Positions 11,734 through 23,699 of a stretch of DNA of 64,000 nt are shown piece after piece; the stretch's first letter is position 1; each line of letters starts with the position of its first letter. A model generated the notes under the pieces. The model was not told where the DNA came from. It saw only the letters and a program-made list of their open reading frames with translations, and ran no database searches. The translations under genes were made by a program, and so were the position numbers. The stretch is from Rhodamnia argentea (lineage: Eukaryota; Streptophyta; Magnoliopsida; Myrtales; Myrtaceae), in contig NC_063150.1 of the NCBI RefSeq assembly GCF_020921035.1, positions 8,990,001 through 9,054,000 of the forward strand, read 5' to 3'.

Positions 11734-12090
11734 TCACTGAAACCATCCCCATCCTCCTCCTCCTCCACCTGACCATGACCCTCGTGACTTCCTCTGCTCC
11801 TCCCCCATTGTTGTTTTCATCACCATGGATGATGAGCGAGCCGCAGATGAGGCAGTTGGTGTGCGGAGAGTGAATGCGGTGGAGATGTCAGCGAGGGATA
11901 GGTAGGCGAAATGGTATTGCGGAGTGGACAGTGGAGCCGTAGAAGTCGAGCCAAGGGCGGGAGGGGTCACAATTGCTAGGTTTGGTTCGCCGAAGGGGCT
12001 ATAGGAGAGAGGAGCTTCCCATAGCAAAACCATGAAGGTGTCAAAGAGTGGTATAGAGAGAGGGAGGGGAAATATTTGGAGGATTTTCAA
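11734..12090 (-). other. Coding-like fragment of unknown identity
   Basis: A 118-codon open frame on the minus strand, with higher GC than its surroundings. It contains a Ser/Thr/Pro/Ala-rich stretch (SPFGEPNLAIV, then PPALGSTSTAPLSTP and YLSLADISTAF) and ends in a Gly-rich run. The composition resembles the low-complexity N-terminus of a plant protein, but I do not recognise a family. No neighbouring exons were found. It may be a gene fragment carried by a transposon, or chance. Confidence 0.3.
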
Positions 12091-12239
12091 ATATTTTTAA
12101 TCCTATGTTAAGTAGTACAAAATATGTGACGAGATTTTTCACAATCCAGAAAGTATTCTAAAGATTTATAGTGTCACTTTGTCCTTTCCAATCTCAATTC
12201 AAACATGGATAACCAAATGTAACCTACAGTTAAATTTCA

Positions 12240-12890
12240 CTATTACAATGTAAACATGAAATGTTGTGGCCTTAAGTTTTTGTTTTGGGTTGGAATCGTG
12301 GCTTTAAGTTTTGAAGCTACGACAATCATAAACATGAAATTTTGTCCTTTTAGATTAGTCCTAATGTGTCAAAATCATGATTTTGTTGCCTTAAGTTCAG
12401 GCCCAAACGTAAAAGCTAAAACTTCGTTGGAATTGGGAAGGGAAAATTTCAAACATATGACCACGAAAACATAATTCCCTGGCCTTAGGGTAGATCTAAA
12501 GCAAAAAAAAAAAAAAAAAAAAAGAATCATCGCCTTTAAGGATGATCTAAACCCACAAAATTGATTTGGCTATCATAGCAGGCAACAAACTTATGAGTTT
12601 ATCGCCTTCGATCAACCCTAAGACAAGAAAATTAGTATGTGGTCGATTGAAGCCTTTGATAGACCAAAATCTTTGAATTTCTCGGATTTGATTTACTCTA
12701 AGGCGACAAAAACCATTTTTGTTTTATCACCTTTGAGTATACCTAGGACTATTGAAGTAAGTTTGGTCGCCATTGACTGCAATTTAAGGCAATAAATTAC
12801 TCAATTGAAACAAAAATAGTATCTTTTGTCGTCATTGACAACCCTATGGCGATGAAAATTTTGCAAGAGGTGTCAAATATTTAATATGTA
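12240..12890. repeat. Degenerate short-period repeat region
   Basis: Words such as 'gccttaagtt', 'tcgcctttaagga', 'atcgccttcgatcaaccct' and 'aaggcgacaaaa' recur at irregular spacing on both strands, with an A-run at 12504-12523. This looks like the subterminal repeat zone of an old DNA transposon. No protein domain or clear ends were seen. Confidence 0.4.
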
Positions 12891-14279
12891 GTCAATGTAA
12901 GTAGCAAGGGATTGTACTTCCCAGGCAGATATTTCATGCTAACATAGAGATTACAAATGAAAATTTACCACATATGCAGTGTCATTGATGAAATGTAAAT
13001 ATTTTGTAGTAAGATAATGCCCTTTTTTCGAGCGAGGGTCGCTTGATGACTTGAGTACACTAGTTGCTCAACTAATGCCCTTCCGGTACCTTGAGTTGAT
13101 TATCATTATCTAAGTTTTCACGCAATCTCTTTTTTTTAATTATGAGTAGGTTCTCAACCATTAGGTAATTAACCATGTTTTTGCGTATTCATTGTGATCA
13201 CAATATTTTAGCCTAACCCTTCCTTAGACCAAGAAAGACCAATCAAGCAAATAAAAGAATAGAAACAACACATATCAAGAACTCTAGCGGAAACAAGTAA
13301 ATAAAGTGCGAAAAATAACGCACTACAGATTCGGATTGAGATTATTACAAGGCCGTGTTATAAGCCGCGAGACATGATCCTTCGTTAGCTTAACCCTGTA
13401 CAAGTCGAACAAAGTACTACATGTTTCATGAAACTTTTCAGTCTAATAGTTCATAATACCCTCTACAGTTTTTTTTTTTAACCCATTTTCAAGTTTGGTC
13501 TAAAACTTATTGAATGTTTACATTATAACCTGGCGGTCAAATACTAGTTTTCTACTACCGACAGCTTGTAGGTCCGATCTTTAAAATTCGACTAACCCAT
13601 CAATCTAACTTTAAATTTATAAGATTTTCTAGTTTTGATAGAATTGTCTTCTAGGAGTTCTTAGATTTTTCACTTTTCCAGATTCAAACATATTCAACAT
13701 GTATTTCACCAAAAAAAAAAAACATATTCAACATGTAATCTTCAAAAATCGTTATACCAAGAAGATCAATGCTTTGTAACTTCACTGAATCAAAACCGAT
13801 TCTTCCAAGAATCAAATAACCTACCAAAGGGACTTAGATTTGGATAAGATTAAGTTCATAGGAAAGTCTATGATGTCCTCTTCAAATGTTTATGTGTGTT
13901 TGGCAACGATTCCGATCGAAAAAATCATTTATGATCAGAATTGTTTTTCTCTAATTTTGTTTCCTAGATGACCTTTAGAAAATTATAACGCGTTTGGTAA
14001 CTGCATAAAATTTTTATTTTCGAAACAGAAATGCGCTTGGTAATTGTATAACATTTCTATTACTGAAAACAATTTCTCTTACCAATTTTTTTTCATTTAA
14101 GTTAAATAATTATGTTTTGTCACTATAAAGTCAACCTATATAGCACACTCACAAAACGAATACAAATCATGCATAATCCATAATTAGTCTATTTATTTCA
14201 TGGGAGCATGAAGACATATGCAAGATTTTTAAGAAATAACATAAGCCCAATAGGCGATTTACACTTAAATTTTGGTCTT
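12891..14279. other. Intergenic, no gene seen
   Basis: AT-rich DNA without a supported gene. At about 13895-14040 'tgtttggcaacgattcc' and 'cgtttggtaactgc' resemble ends of Tourist/Harbinger-like MITEs, such as the element at 30619-31292, but a complete element could not be delimited. Confidence 0.4.
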
Positions 14280-15120
14280 GCTTCTTGGAAAAATTACCAT
14301 AAAAGTCCTAAACCTATTGTACTTTTGTCTGCAAAAAAATATCTGAAGTGTCAATATTTGTGAAAGCGCTCACTTTAATGTCAATATTTTTTTTGGATCG
14401 CTTAAATGTCAAATCCGAGAAAAATGATTATTTGGGTGCCATTTTGGCAAAAAACTATTACTTAAGTGTCAATTCCGACCAAACAGTACACATGGCATTT
14501 CTTATTGATTTTTTAATATTATGTGGAATTTTTTAAAGAAAAGTCAATCTACATGGCATCCACATGGCAATTTTTTAAAAAAAAAATTAGTCGACATCAC
14601 ATGTAATATGTTTTTACAAAATAAGCTATAATGCTTTTAACGAAATTAAATTAATTTTTTAAAAAGCTAAATACCTAAAAAAAAAAAAAAAAAGAGAGCG
14701 ATGCATTGCGGCGGCGAGGGTTGTCCTTCGCCGCTGTAGCTTATCATGATTTTTTTTTACTTTTTTTTTTTATTTAGTTAATTTTCCAAATACAAATGCT
14801 GAATTCTGATACTTTTTTTAGCTTTTTTTTTTCAATTTTTACCTCATTAGGTGGAATTTTTTTAATTAATTTTTGGCTTTTTTATTTACTGATTGGGATC
14901 TCCGGCGAGTCAAGTATGCGTCATGCATGATTTCGGCCAAGCCTCGTCAGACTTAGCATGGAAATAATGATTTTTCAAAAAATGGCCATCTTAGTGATCC
15001 AATATATATATATTGTGCCATTAAAGTGAGCGTCGTACACAATTATTAGCACTCTAGGTATCTTTTGCCCAATTTGTCAATTCAGTCTTAAAATTTTTTT
15101 CTTTCAATTGAGTCCTAAAC
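14280..15120. repeat. Foldback element remnants of the 'cagtcctaaac' family
   Basis: The left part reads 'aaattaccataaaagtcc' then 'taaacctattgtac', and the right part 'ttgtcaattcagtct' then 'tgagtcctaaacattt'. These match the terminal repeats of the cleaner copy at 25835-26232. A short GC-rich core (gcggcggcgagggttgtcc, 14708-14726) sits in the middle. Several copies seem nested or joined, so the borders are approximate. Confidence 0.5.
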
Positions 15121-17002
15121 ATTTTGCAATTGTGATAATTCATTTTATTTAGCTGGCCGATCTTGACATGAAATTTTTTTAATAATATATATTTTATTTT
15201 TGAATTTTTTTTAGGTTGGTTTGTTCCAGCAAATGATACTCAAAATTTAACCACGATATCTCAAATGAAGCTTTGACCTTAGGAACTTTTCATGAGTTAA
15301 CTGTTTTTCCAGATATCTAAGTTTTCTATGCGTAAAAATGGAGAGCACCTCAAAGAATTCCGAATTTATGCCTAGCACTAACATGCTACCAAACTCATCC
15401 ACACGTCTTCTAATCATCAAATAAAGCTCATATAAGCCTAGACATTCATAAACATCATCATCTTATATGAACGAATTTCTACAACACGTTTCAGAATTGG
15501 AATTAATTCATCCTAATCTACAAATTTAAGGCATGTGCGAAGTTTCATCATCAAAGTCCAGGCAAAATGAGCGCAAGAAAATAAAAGAATAGTCTCGGCT
15601 GGTAAGGAATCATCAAGCCTATGTGTGCTAACCATGATTCTTCAACAATTTCTCAGTCTGAAGGTCATGCTAGAAGAGATTCATCGTCAATTGACGTAGT
15701 GCTTCAAAAATCTCATCACCTCCTATCCTTGAAATCAACAATAGATGAATACTGCTCTTAAATTTTGCACTATGATTGAGATAGGATAATCGGATGATCC
15801 CATAAGTATTATTTCAATCAATCAAAAAACCCTACTTTTGAATTGAACGGAATAAAAGACAGTTGACTAAAAAGTTTTCCAGCGGACAAACGAGCGATCG
15901 ACCGACATGAAGGAGCTCTAACCGAGCTAAGGACATCGGTGCAAGGAGGACATGCCTTTATAGTGACTGACGGCTACCAGAATTAAAGGAATCCCTGCAG
16001 AGGAGCCACAACCGCGAGGTACCGAGAGAGAGCGAGATAAAGAGTTTAAAGAGTTTGAGAGAGCTTTTTCTAATTCGAAAACTTCAGAGCAAATGTGTAT
16101 ATCCCCATGTGTGTTTCCGCCAACCTTTTCTATAGGAGAAATGGAATTATTTTTTATCGCCTAATCTCCACCATTTGATTTTTAATTGATCTATGGCTAC
16201 GTTTTGTCTTGGGGATCAAGGTGAAATCTCATTAGTGAGAGAAGAGAGAAAATATTCTTATTCTAATCCCATTGGTTAGACAATGATGATAAAGAATTAG
16301 AGAGAACATAAATAGATGAGTGGGTCCTGGTTCTCTTGTAATCAAGGAAATGACTCATTGGTAATAGAAAGAGTTACTTGACGAGGTGGGAATTTTGGAA
16401 ATATGGGGTGTAGGGGCCGACTCCTTGATGGGATATGAGCTTGGGTTTGATCCTCGATGGGCCGATATTATTGGGCTCTATAGGATCGGATCAATCACAG
16501 TCAAGAAAGGTTGACCCGGGTCCTCACGAATGTTTTTTATTTTTCAAATTCCCTCGGGTTGCCTAAATTGGATTTAATTAAAATGTTAGCCTTAATTTGA
16601 CTAAAAATGCACGAGTTGAATTTATCTTGAAAATCCAACCATCACTTTAATCGCAATCCAGTTTCAAAGGAGATTGGAGGAGCTTCTTGAAGGCTTCACT
16701 CTGACTATCGGATCCGTGCTCGTTCAACATTTTTACTCTGTATGGCAATTATGTTTTGATTGACGAGTCAACCTAGAAATCAACTCTTGACTTAGTGACA
16801 AATTGTGCTTAATTACTAATGAAATACAATGATTCTAACTTCTACATGCAATTGAGATGCTACAAATGCTTGGTCAATTTTCTTTTAACAAACAATTCCT
16901 GTCACAATTAGGGATCTCGAATCTCCAGTTTTTCTAAGTCTGACTTGTCGAGAAAATTGAGATGTCCACATCATGTAGACATGTGTTCATAAATGTAATC
17001 TC
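15121..17002. other. Intergenic, no gene seen
   Basis: No open frame of interest and no recognised repeat ends in about 1.9 kb. Composition is moderately AT-rich. Confidence 0.5.
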
Positions 17003-17416
17003 CTTAAAAAGGATTAAGATGCTTCATTTGGTAAGATGGCTAAACCATGTATGAGGAGTATTTACCATCTATTCGAGCGCTAAGATGACAAATGAGAAGG
17101 TCATGGAAATATGACAATGTAGAAATGAATGGAGAAAAGGTCTCTATCTATATTGTGTTTTGCATATATCCATACTTGGCATCGTATTTAGAATGATGTT
17201 CAGGCCCTTCTCTTGGGTTCTAAAGTTTCCATAAAATTAAGGTTTGCTAAATAAATTAAGATTCTATCTTAGCACTTGAATAGCTAGCGAATACTTGCCC
17301 AAAAAAACAAAAAGGCTGGTGTATACTTGCCAAAAAAAAATATGTATAGCTGGTGTATACTCTTCATACGTGTTTTAGCCATCTTACCAAATGAAGCCAC
17401 CTTATTCCTCCTTAAA
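17003..17416. mobile_element. MITE with about 50-bp terminal inverted repeats, upstream of SPH copy 1
   Basis: The left arm (from 'ccttaaaaaggattaag', with 'cttcatttggtaagatggc') is the inverted counterpart of the right arm ('gccatcttaccaaatgaag' to 'attcctccttaa'). Arms pair over about 50 bp with a few mismatches. It is non-coding. It ends about 60 bp before the start codon of the SPH pseudogene at 17476. A longer relative lies at the same distance from another SPH copy (33949-34513). Confidence 0.75.
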
Positions 17417-17475
17417 TTGATCAGTCCACCGTCCCTTTGCATTCATATTTCAAAAGAAAAATCAAAGTTACAAAT

Positions 17476-17871
17476 ATGATCTCATCGGTTAGACTTCTTG
17501 TGGTATTCATGATCATTCATGTCCTTCTATAAGTTTGCTCCGGAGGTGTATACATAGGTGGAACAACCCATGTCCAAATCTTCAACAATTTACCCGGAAG
17601 TGTGACGTTAACTGTTCATTGCAAATCCAAGAACGACGATCTCGGCGTTCAGCAGATCCCTCCTAGTGGCATGTGGCAATTTCATTTCAAGCCTCAACTT
17701 TTCGGTCGTACCCTCTTCTTTGGCAGCTTTCAATGGCCCGGTCAATCTCATTATTTTGATATATATGATGAGCATAGAGATTTTGAGCGATGTGACGATG
17801 TGTGTCCGTGGTCTATACTGCCTGATGGACCGTGTCTTAATAAGACGCTATGTGAAAAATGGAAGTCCTAA
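17476..17871 (+). pseudogene. S-protein homologue (SPH) copy 1 with premature stop
   Basis: A single-exon member of the plant self-incompatibility S1 family, which encodes small secreted Cys-rich proteins. The 132-codon frame has a hydrophobic signal peptide (MISSVRLLVVFMIIHVLL). It continues through THVQIFNNLPGSVTLTVHCKS, a GMWQFHFKP segment and a Cys-rich end (RCDDVCPWS, PCLNKTLCEKW), and has the normal family length. A TAA at codon 19 (17530-17532) interrupts it within the signal peptide. The sister copy at 33.5-33.9 kb has AAA (Lys) there, so one substitution explains the stop. The rest of the frame is open, so the lesion looks recent. A sequencing error or polymorphism cannot be excluded. 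Confidence 0.85.
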
Positions 17872-18402
17872 ATTTTCTTGGGGATATTTGTGCCCATACC
17901 AGTTTGTTACAATGTGATGTATGGCTATGGATGAAATAACATTGTAAGCTCCTCCTTTGGGTGAAATAAAAGTGGTTAGTGGATGTCATTTCATGGTAGT
18001 GGCGTGTGAAGATATCTTTCGTGCCTTCGCTTGTTAACACTTTCTAACACCGTGGGTTGTTTAGTCATTTTAAACTTTGAGGGCGTGGATAAGCAAATGG
18101 AGACGTGGAAATAGCGGCTCTAAAAGGTAATATGGCAAATTCTTATCGAAAGTAAAACGGAACAAAATAATAAAAGGTAATATGGGAAATGAGGGACCCA
18201 CCGTGCTATTATACATGATTAGTCGTTGATCTTATATGGAAATTCATCCCAATGCAGAAAAGGAAAATATGAAAGCCAGTATGGAAATTCTGATCTGAAA
18301 AGGTTAAATGGTTATGTCAAGTTGGCAAGATTCAATATCCTCCATTATTCCTCCTTAAATAGCCTAATGATGTTGAAATTGGAGCAAAGATATCCCTGGA
18401 CG

Positions 18403-18726
18403 ATGAATTCATCAGCAAAGCTCGTGTTTATTTGTTCTTTGCTGCTAACTAGCTGTGTCGGAGTTGTTCAGGGTGGGACGCATGTTATCATCTACAACAG
18501 TTTGCCAGATGGAGCCACTCTAATAGTTCATTGCAAATCCAACGACGACGAAAGAGACGTGCAATATTCGTGCAATATAGGGGCCATATATATGCACTAT
18601 ATATCGAATTCTAAACAAAATTTTATAGAATTAAATTTTCATAAGTATTTTGAAAGATTGAGAAGTCGAAATTTTCTTATTAGTCTATGTTATCGATATG
18701 ATATTATTGTGGAAGTTTATTCCTAA
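18403..18726 (+). pseudogene. S-protein homologue copy 3, C-terminally replaced
   Basis: The frame begins with a signal peptide (MNSSAKLVFICSLLLTSCVG) and the family's N-terminal strand motifs (GGTHVIIYNSLPDGA, LIVHCKSNDDE). It then leaves the family at about residue 50. The remaining 57 residues (from YSCNIGAIY) lack the GMWQF and Cys-rich parts, and their DNA (18555-18650) recurs at 19297-19390 away from any SPH. It is best read as an SPH copy whose 3' half was replaced by unrelated repeated DNA. Translation of the chimera is possible but unsupported. Confidence 0.7.
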
Positions 18727-18934
18727 TTAATCCATCTTATTATTAGAGAGATTTTGAAGTTCTCGAATAATCTCTTTGATACATTTGTTGTCTTGTTGCT
18801 CCAAATTTGATAGTTGGTCCGTAAGTAGCTGGTTGACATTTCTTTATAATCTCTCACCTCTCCCTTTCCATCCCATCCCTCTTTCATCTATGAGAAGATT
18901 AACATAGCTCGAGAAAGAGAGAATATAAAAAGAA

Positions 18935-19090
18935 ATGGTGAATTTTAATCTGATGATGTTCTTGGCCACGATGATGGTGCAAATGGGATTACGAGGGAAT
19001 CGGCTTCACATTGAAGTTGGCCATGGACATTGGCATGGACCCTCTTGTGCCCGTCCCTAGCGACTGGATCGTCACCAACATCGCTTTCTT
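18935..19090 (+). pseudogene. WAT1-related exon 1 relic
   Basis: It opens with ATG and MVNFNLMMFLATMMVQMGLR, aligning with exon 1 of WAT1-C ([19 protein letters not shown]). A frameshift follows, and the other frame continues with LKLAMDIGMDPLVPVPS in place of [18 protein letters not shown]. The exon then decays into unrelated sequence without a donor site. No further exons follow in order. Confidence 0.75.
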
Positions 19091-19296
19091 TTTAATCACA
19101 GCTAGGGTGATAATGAGCATTGAGTTAACCTCGGTGATAAGAAAATATAAGACTATATATATTACCAAAAAATCATCCATAGCTTATTTAATTAAGCTAA
19201 TAAATTGCAATTTAACGAATACGTCCACTTAAGTTTAATAAGCAGAGTCTAGTTGGATTCAATTATAAAGAAAACTTGCTTTCATTTCCCTTAATA

Positions 19297-19390
19297 GACG
19301 TGCAATTTTTGTGCGATATATGAGCTATACATATACGTGCTATAGCATCGAATTTTAAATAAGGTTTTATAAAATTAAATGTTCATAACT
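19297..19390 (+). repeat. Direct repeat of 18555-18650
   Basis: Starts 'gacgtgcaat' then 'ttgtgcgatat', and ends 'ttataaaattaaatg' then 'ttcataa'. It matches the segment that replaces the 3' half of SPH copy 3 about 740 bp upstream. Its function is unknown, and it may be a transposon fragment. Confidence 0.6.
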
Positions 19391-20111
19391 TATCTTTACT
19401 GCTACTACTATCAATTGTCCTACCAATTTAATTTTTTTTGTGATGATAATGTACTCTCCCCAGGACAACTTCTCTGTTTCTCACAATGTCTGCAAGATAG
19501 GGACAAAACGAGCCAAATAAACCAAACCTCAAACCAAACCAGACACTGGCCCCCTCTCTCTCCCTCCCACCCTTTCGGGGTTTCAGTTGCAATTGATAGG
19601 TGTAATCAAGATACCAATTTATAATGGAGGTCAAGTGAATACGACACATTAACAAGTTCTACGAGAGAAACGGAAGCTGCTTCCTGTAGTTCTTTCAAAA
19701 TGAAAAGAGCAAACTAAGCTTATAAGGATTGGTAACGTGATCTTTGGTCTTGTCATCTTGTGATGGACAATATTTAAGAATATCAGATGTACTCGAAACC
19801 AAAACTCGACTCAAGGTTATTGTTGGATTCAATTTGCCAAAGAAGATAAAATTCCTATGTAATGAAAAACCGAAATGCACACATGCATTTGGGCTGGACT
19901 TGTAATAATAGAGATTATGAACACAATTTACTCGCTCAAGCTTACACTTTTGCATAATGGAGCAACCGTGAATCTTACCAGAGCCACAGACAACATACGA
20001 AGTTCCCTAAGATGAGTAGAGCAAACGTACCAACCAACCCAATGGGCCCATTTTGTCGGTCCCAATACGTGGGCCCCATGGCAAGGCCCGCTTTTAAGAC
20101 ATTTTGAACCG

Positions 20112-20196
20112 ATTGATGAATATGGGCTTTTAAAATGGGCCTCGGACCCAAACCTTGCCGTCCCAACTAGAGCATGCTGAGCCCAGATTCCTAAAA
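20112..20196 (-). repeat. Left arm of an inverted repeat (partner 21131-21212)
   Basis: Its reverse complement ('ggctcagcatgctcta', 'gttgggacggcaagg', 'ttaaaagcccatatt') matches 21131-21212 with few mismatches. The arms are about 1 kb apart and enclose the minus-strand WAT1 exon 1 relic at 20630-20800. A third partial copy of its 'gcccgaggcccaag' core is at 21302-21325. Confidence 0.7.
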
Positions 20197-20629
20197 AGCC
20201 CACATGCGGACTTCGTATTTCCTTGGGTCAACCCTATGGGCCATAATAATGTTGGCTCGTAACCCAAGTAATTAAGTCTCTAATACTGTCTCGTTGAGGT
20301 CGAAAACCGTATGTCAATGGCTACAGACCACCCTTGACTACTACTTTGTCTTGACCTCCATAAATTTTACACGAACACTTCTTCACCTAATGACCGTATC
20401 GTGTGGTAAAAACAACGAGAATCTACCGAGTCCTCTTAGGTGATTTGTCCTGTACAGAGTAATCAGTCTCATTGCCACAAGAACAAAGTTTTTGAGATAC
20501 AACGTCAGAAGATAAGAGTTAGAAAGAAGATCAGAGTGTTCATGAAACGATCGCCCCACTTCAACTCATAGTGAGACCACCAACAAAAGATCTAAGATTT
20601 AGAAAGGAAAGATCATCAACACACGTATC

Positions 20630-20800
20630 ATTCTAAGAGAAGAGCGAACAGGGCGGTGGCGATGGTGGACACGATTTAACGGTAGGTGACGAGCACAAGT
20701 GGGTTTGCACTGTCGTCCATGGCCAACTTCGACAAGATACCCATTCCCGAGTATCCTCGTTGAACGAGCGCCATTGCAAAGATCGAGACGAGATCGACCC
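20630..20800 (-). pseudogene. WAT1-related exon 1 relic on the minus strand
   Basis: Read on the minus strand it gives KLAMDDSANPLVLVTYR, then an in-frame stop, then IVSTIATALFALLLE. This aligns with [19 protein letters not shown] and the rest of WAT1-C exon 1. The upstream part also aligns at the DNA level (for example 'gggaatgggtatcttgtc' against 'gggaatgagcttcatatc') but has indels. It is the only WAT1 piece on the minus strand and lies inside an inverted repeat, so it was probably inverted after duplication. Confidence 0.75.
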
Positions 20801-21130
20801 GGGCCAAAATGTATTAACACATGCACATGTAATATGAACAAATATGAACAGAGAGAAGACCATTGTTTTCATTTAAATATTGATTATCTCCCAATTTGGT
20901 AATAATAAAAGGATTACTAGTAATTCTTGTCGCTCTCACTAAAGTGTGTTCTAAATTTATGAGCATTTGGTACGTGTTGATCGACTTATTTAGTTCTTTA
21001 GTCTTATCACGGCATCGTAATGGTTCTCAATTTGATTCACTAGTGAAAATGGGCATGTTTTAGGCACGAGATGCCATCATAATGGTTTGCTCGGTTGGGG
21101 GTCTTTCGGAAAGTCGAAAACGAGTACAAT

Positions 21131-21212
21131 CTAGGCTCGGCATGCTCTAAGTTGGGACGGCATGGTTCGTGCCCGAGGCCCAAGAATTGGCCTTTAAAAG
21201 CCCATAATGTTT
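21131..21212 (+). repeat. Right arm of the inverted repeat (partner 20112-20196)
   Basis: Contains 'ggctcggcatgctcta', 'gttgggacggcatgg' and 'ttaaaagcccataat'. See the left arm for alignment. Confidence 0.7.
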
Positions 21213-21324
21213 TCTTTTCTTATATTTATGTTTATACACGACAAAAATCAGTCTTATCTTGGAGTGGTACGTAGTTAATGATGTTTATATTTACGTTTAT
21301 GCATGGTTTGGGCCCGAGGCCCAA

Positions 21325-21409
21325 GATGGCATAAGCCCTTTTGTGCTGGTCACCTATCGCCAGATCGTCGCCACCATCATTACCAACCCGTTCACTCTAA
21401 TCTTGGAGT
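21325..21409 (+). pseudogene. WAT1-related exon 1 relic (3' part)
   Basis: Translates as [18 protein letters not shown] and then a segment ending LILE, matching the second half of WAT1 exon 1 ([18 protein letters not shown]). The 5' half is absent and replaced by a copy of the 'gggcccgaggcccaag' repeat word. The donor region reads ggagtggtacg where intact genes have gagaggta. The following intron-like DNA recurs at 23700-23910. Confidence 0.8.
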
Positions 21410-21757
21410 GGTACGTAGTTAATAATGCCTTTTTTTTTAAATTCCTTCTTATCACGAAAGTGGCACGTGACGTGCACGAGAAAGTGCCACGTGATATGCA
21501 CGGAAGTGGCACATGAGTTGCATGTTTTCCCAACAGATGCGAGAAAGATAGCATAATTTGTCTTTTTGTTGATCTAGGAAATGAATCAAAATGAAGTGAT
21601 ATTTTATAATTGAAAATGTCTAGGATTAAATTGATACAATCAAAAGGTTTAAGATTAAATCGATAAATTATTAAAAGATTTATGACTAAATTGGTACAAT
21701 CAAATGATTCGGAATTGAATTGGCCGCCGTACAAATTTAGGACTTTTTGGATAATTT

Positions 21758-21880
21758 TTCCTGTCGGGCTCTACTCTAACTCTACGGGGAAAGGACATGG
21801 AGGCAAAATCATCAAAGATGGAAGGAGCAGTTATGCGGCCTCTTGTTTAGCTTTTGTGCAACACTGATTTATTAGCAAAT
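21758..21880 (+). pseudogene. WAT1-related exon 7 relic joined to a foldback element
   Basis: The reading VGLYSNSTGKGHGGKI matches the last-exon segment [16 protein letters not shown] of WAT1-B. The DNA immediately to its left ('aggactttttggataattttt') is the end of a 'cagtcctaaac' foldback element. After about 75 bp the sequence instead matches WAT1-D DNA between exons 5 and 6 (compare 'tagcttttgtgcaaca' at about 62950). The relic therefore has scrambled order. Confidence 0.65.
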
Positions 21881-22471
21881 TTTGTGGACGAAAAAGGCTT
21901 TTCTAGAGAATAAAAGTGGTCTTCATTTCCTTGAGTTCCATTCCAAATCTATGTACCATCATTAAGAGATGAAGAAAAACTGGTCCATATTTTTAGGAAG
22001 GTAAAATAATATAAATAGTCCTCAATCTTTGGCCTAATATTCTATTTCATTCTTTGGTTTTTAATGAATTCAATGTACTTTTTTAAATTACTGCTAAATG
22101 TTTAATCTAGTCCCGAAACTTTTAATTTGTTCAATCTAGTCTCTCCAATTTTCACAATTTCCTTCATTACCATCTCCAAATTTTTGTAATTATGTTATTG
22201 CCCAAAGTTTAGAATGTCATTTTATTTCAAGCCATTTCCCAAATCAACAACAAAATATACTATACATTGGCCGGGAGCACGTGCATTTCATGTGCAACTT
22301 CCGTGCATCTCACGTACCACTTTCATTTATGATTATACGATCAGGGCGCGAAATTGAACTTTGGGGGAGTGAGGTGAGGATTTATTTGCAATATACTTAA
22401 CTAGCCAGGACAAAAATGTGAACAACTTGTACTAAGTTGGATGGATTATGAAAAATTTATACTAACTAGCC

Positions 22472-23610
22472 GATGCAATCCTATTCCATATTTTTCTATG
22501 CTTCATCCGTAAGGAAGCTTCCATCTCTTGATTTGGCATTGATTTGAAATTGATAGGAAGATCATACTCTTTTCCGCACCTTGAGAATTGAAACGGTTCA
22601 ACTGAATTGTGTAGGGGCTTTCATGAGTCAAGCTTTCTTTTTTATGGCCCCGAACATTTCAAGTCCCTTGAGCTTGAGCGCCATGATGAATACGCTCCCA
22701 GCCCTAACATTTTTGTTTGCCTTGATCTTCGGGTACTTTATCGTCAATATCCTTAATCTATTTGTTCAAATCCGTTCTCAACTATTAGGCAAAATGCAAT
22801 AAGTTTCTTATGTTCTGACTTTAGTTTGTTTTTGGCGTGATATATGAAATGATTTTGCATAGGTAAGAATCGCTTGGTATCAAGGGTGAGCCAAAGTGGT
22901 TGGAACATTGCTGTGCGTGGATGGAGAGACAGTGCTCTTGTTTTATAATGGGCACACCGTTGCAGCGGGTAGTAGCTCTCACACTCACCGGTGGTATGCA
23001 ACGAACATGACAGGTAAATGGTGCACCAACATAAGCCACTCTTTCACCTAAGCCACTCTTTCTTGGGACCTTGCCTTCTCCTTTGTAGTGTTTCGGACTG
23101 TGCACTTTGGTTCATTATCCAAGTAAATGAAACATTTCGTTCTTTTGCTTCTATGAATGTTTTTTCATATCCTTTTTCTGGGGTATCTAATTTATCTCAA
23201 AACGGAAATTTGAGAGTTCACTTCGATCTCCTAATACTTGTTTTATAATAAATACAGGCGAAGTTGACCCCAGATTTCTAGCTCCTTACACGACCATAAG
23301 AGTAATATGTCTCCTGGCTGAATGTGCGATCGTCGATGCTACTACGAAACACAATATTGCTACCTAGTCACTAGATCCAGGATCCAGCTCATTGTAGTTG
23401 TCTATGCGGTATGTGTCATGCACATTGAATGAACTTTAACAAATATGGGAGTGGCTTATTGTGACTCTTCGAGCGTCAATAGTATGGAAAATGTTTGCAC
23501 AAAAGTAGTGCTAATGGTTATTCCATTACGGGGTGTTGTGTGTTCTGCACTTGCTTTCAGCATTATGTCTTGGTGTGTCAACAGAAAAGACCCGCTCTAA
23601 ACCTCAAAAA
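22472..23610 (+). pseudogene. WAT1-related pseudogene, exons 2-6
   Basis: Exons recognised in order: the 3' half of exon 2 (22472-22508), exon 3 (22615-22732), exon 4 (22863-23122), exon 5 (23258-23408) and the start of exon 6 (about 23531-23610). Exon 3 reads MSQAFFFMAPN then [15 protein letters not shown] but has one extra base. Exon 4 has indels, shifting frame after 'cgcttggtatcaagg'. Exon 5 has an early TAG, and exon 6 stops within about 80 bp (ctc-taa). Exon 1 and exon 7 are missing at this position, although pieces of both lie 0.6-1.2 kb upstream. Intron positions match the intact genes, so this is a decayed DNA-level duplicate, not a retrocopy. Confidence 0.85.
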
Positions 23611-23699
23611 TTTGTCCTGAGAAAATCTTTTAAGTTTGCGGAAAGTGACGGTCCTCCAAGCATTTCTCTTTAATCCGAGGCACCAAATTGGATTACAAG

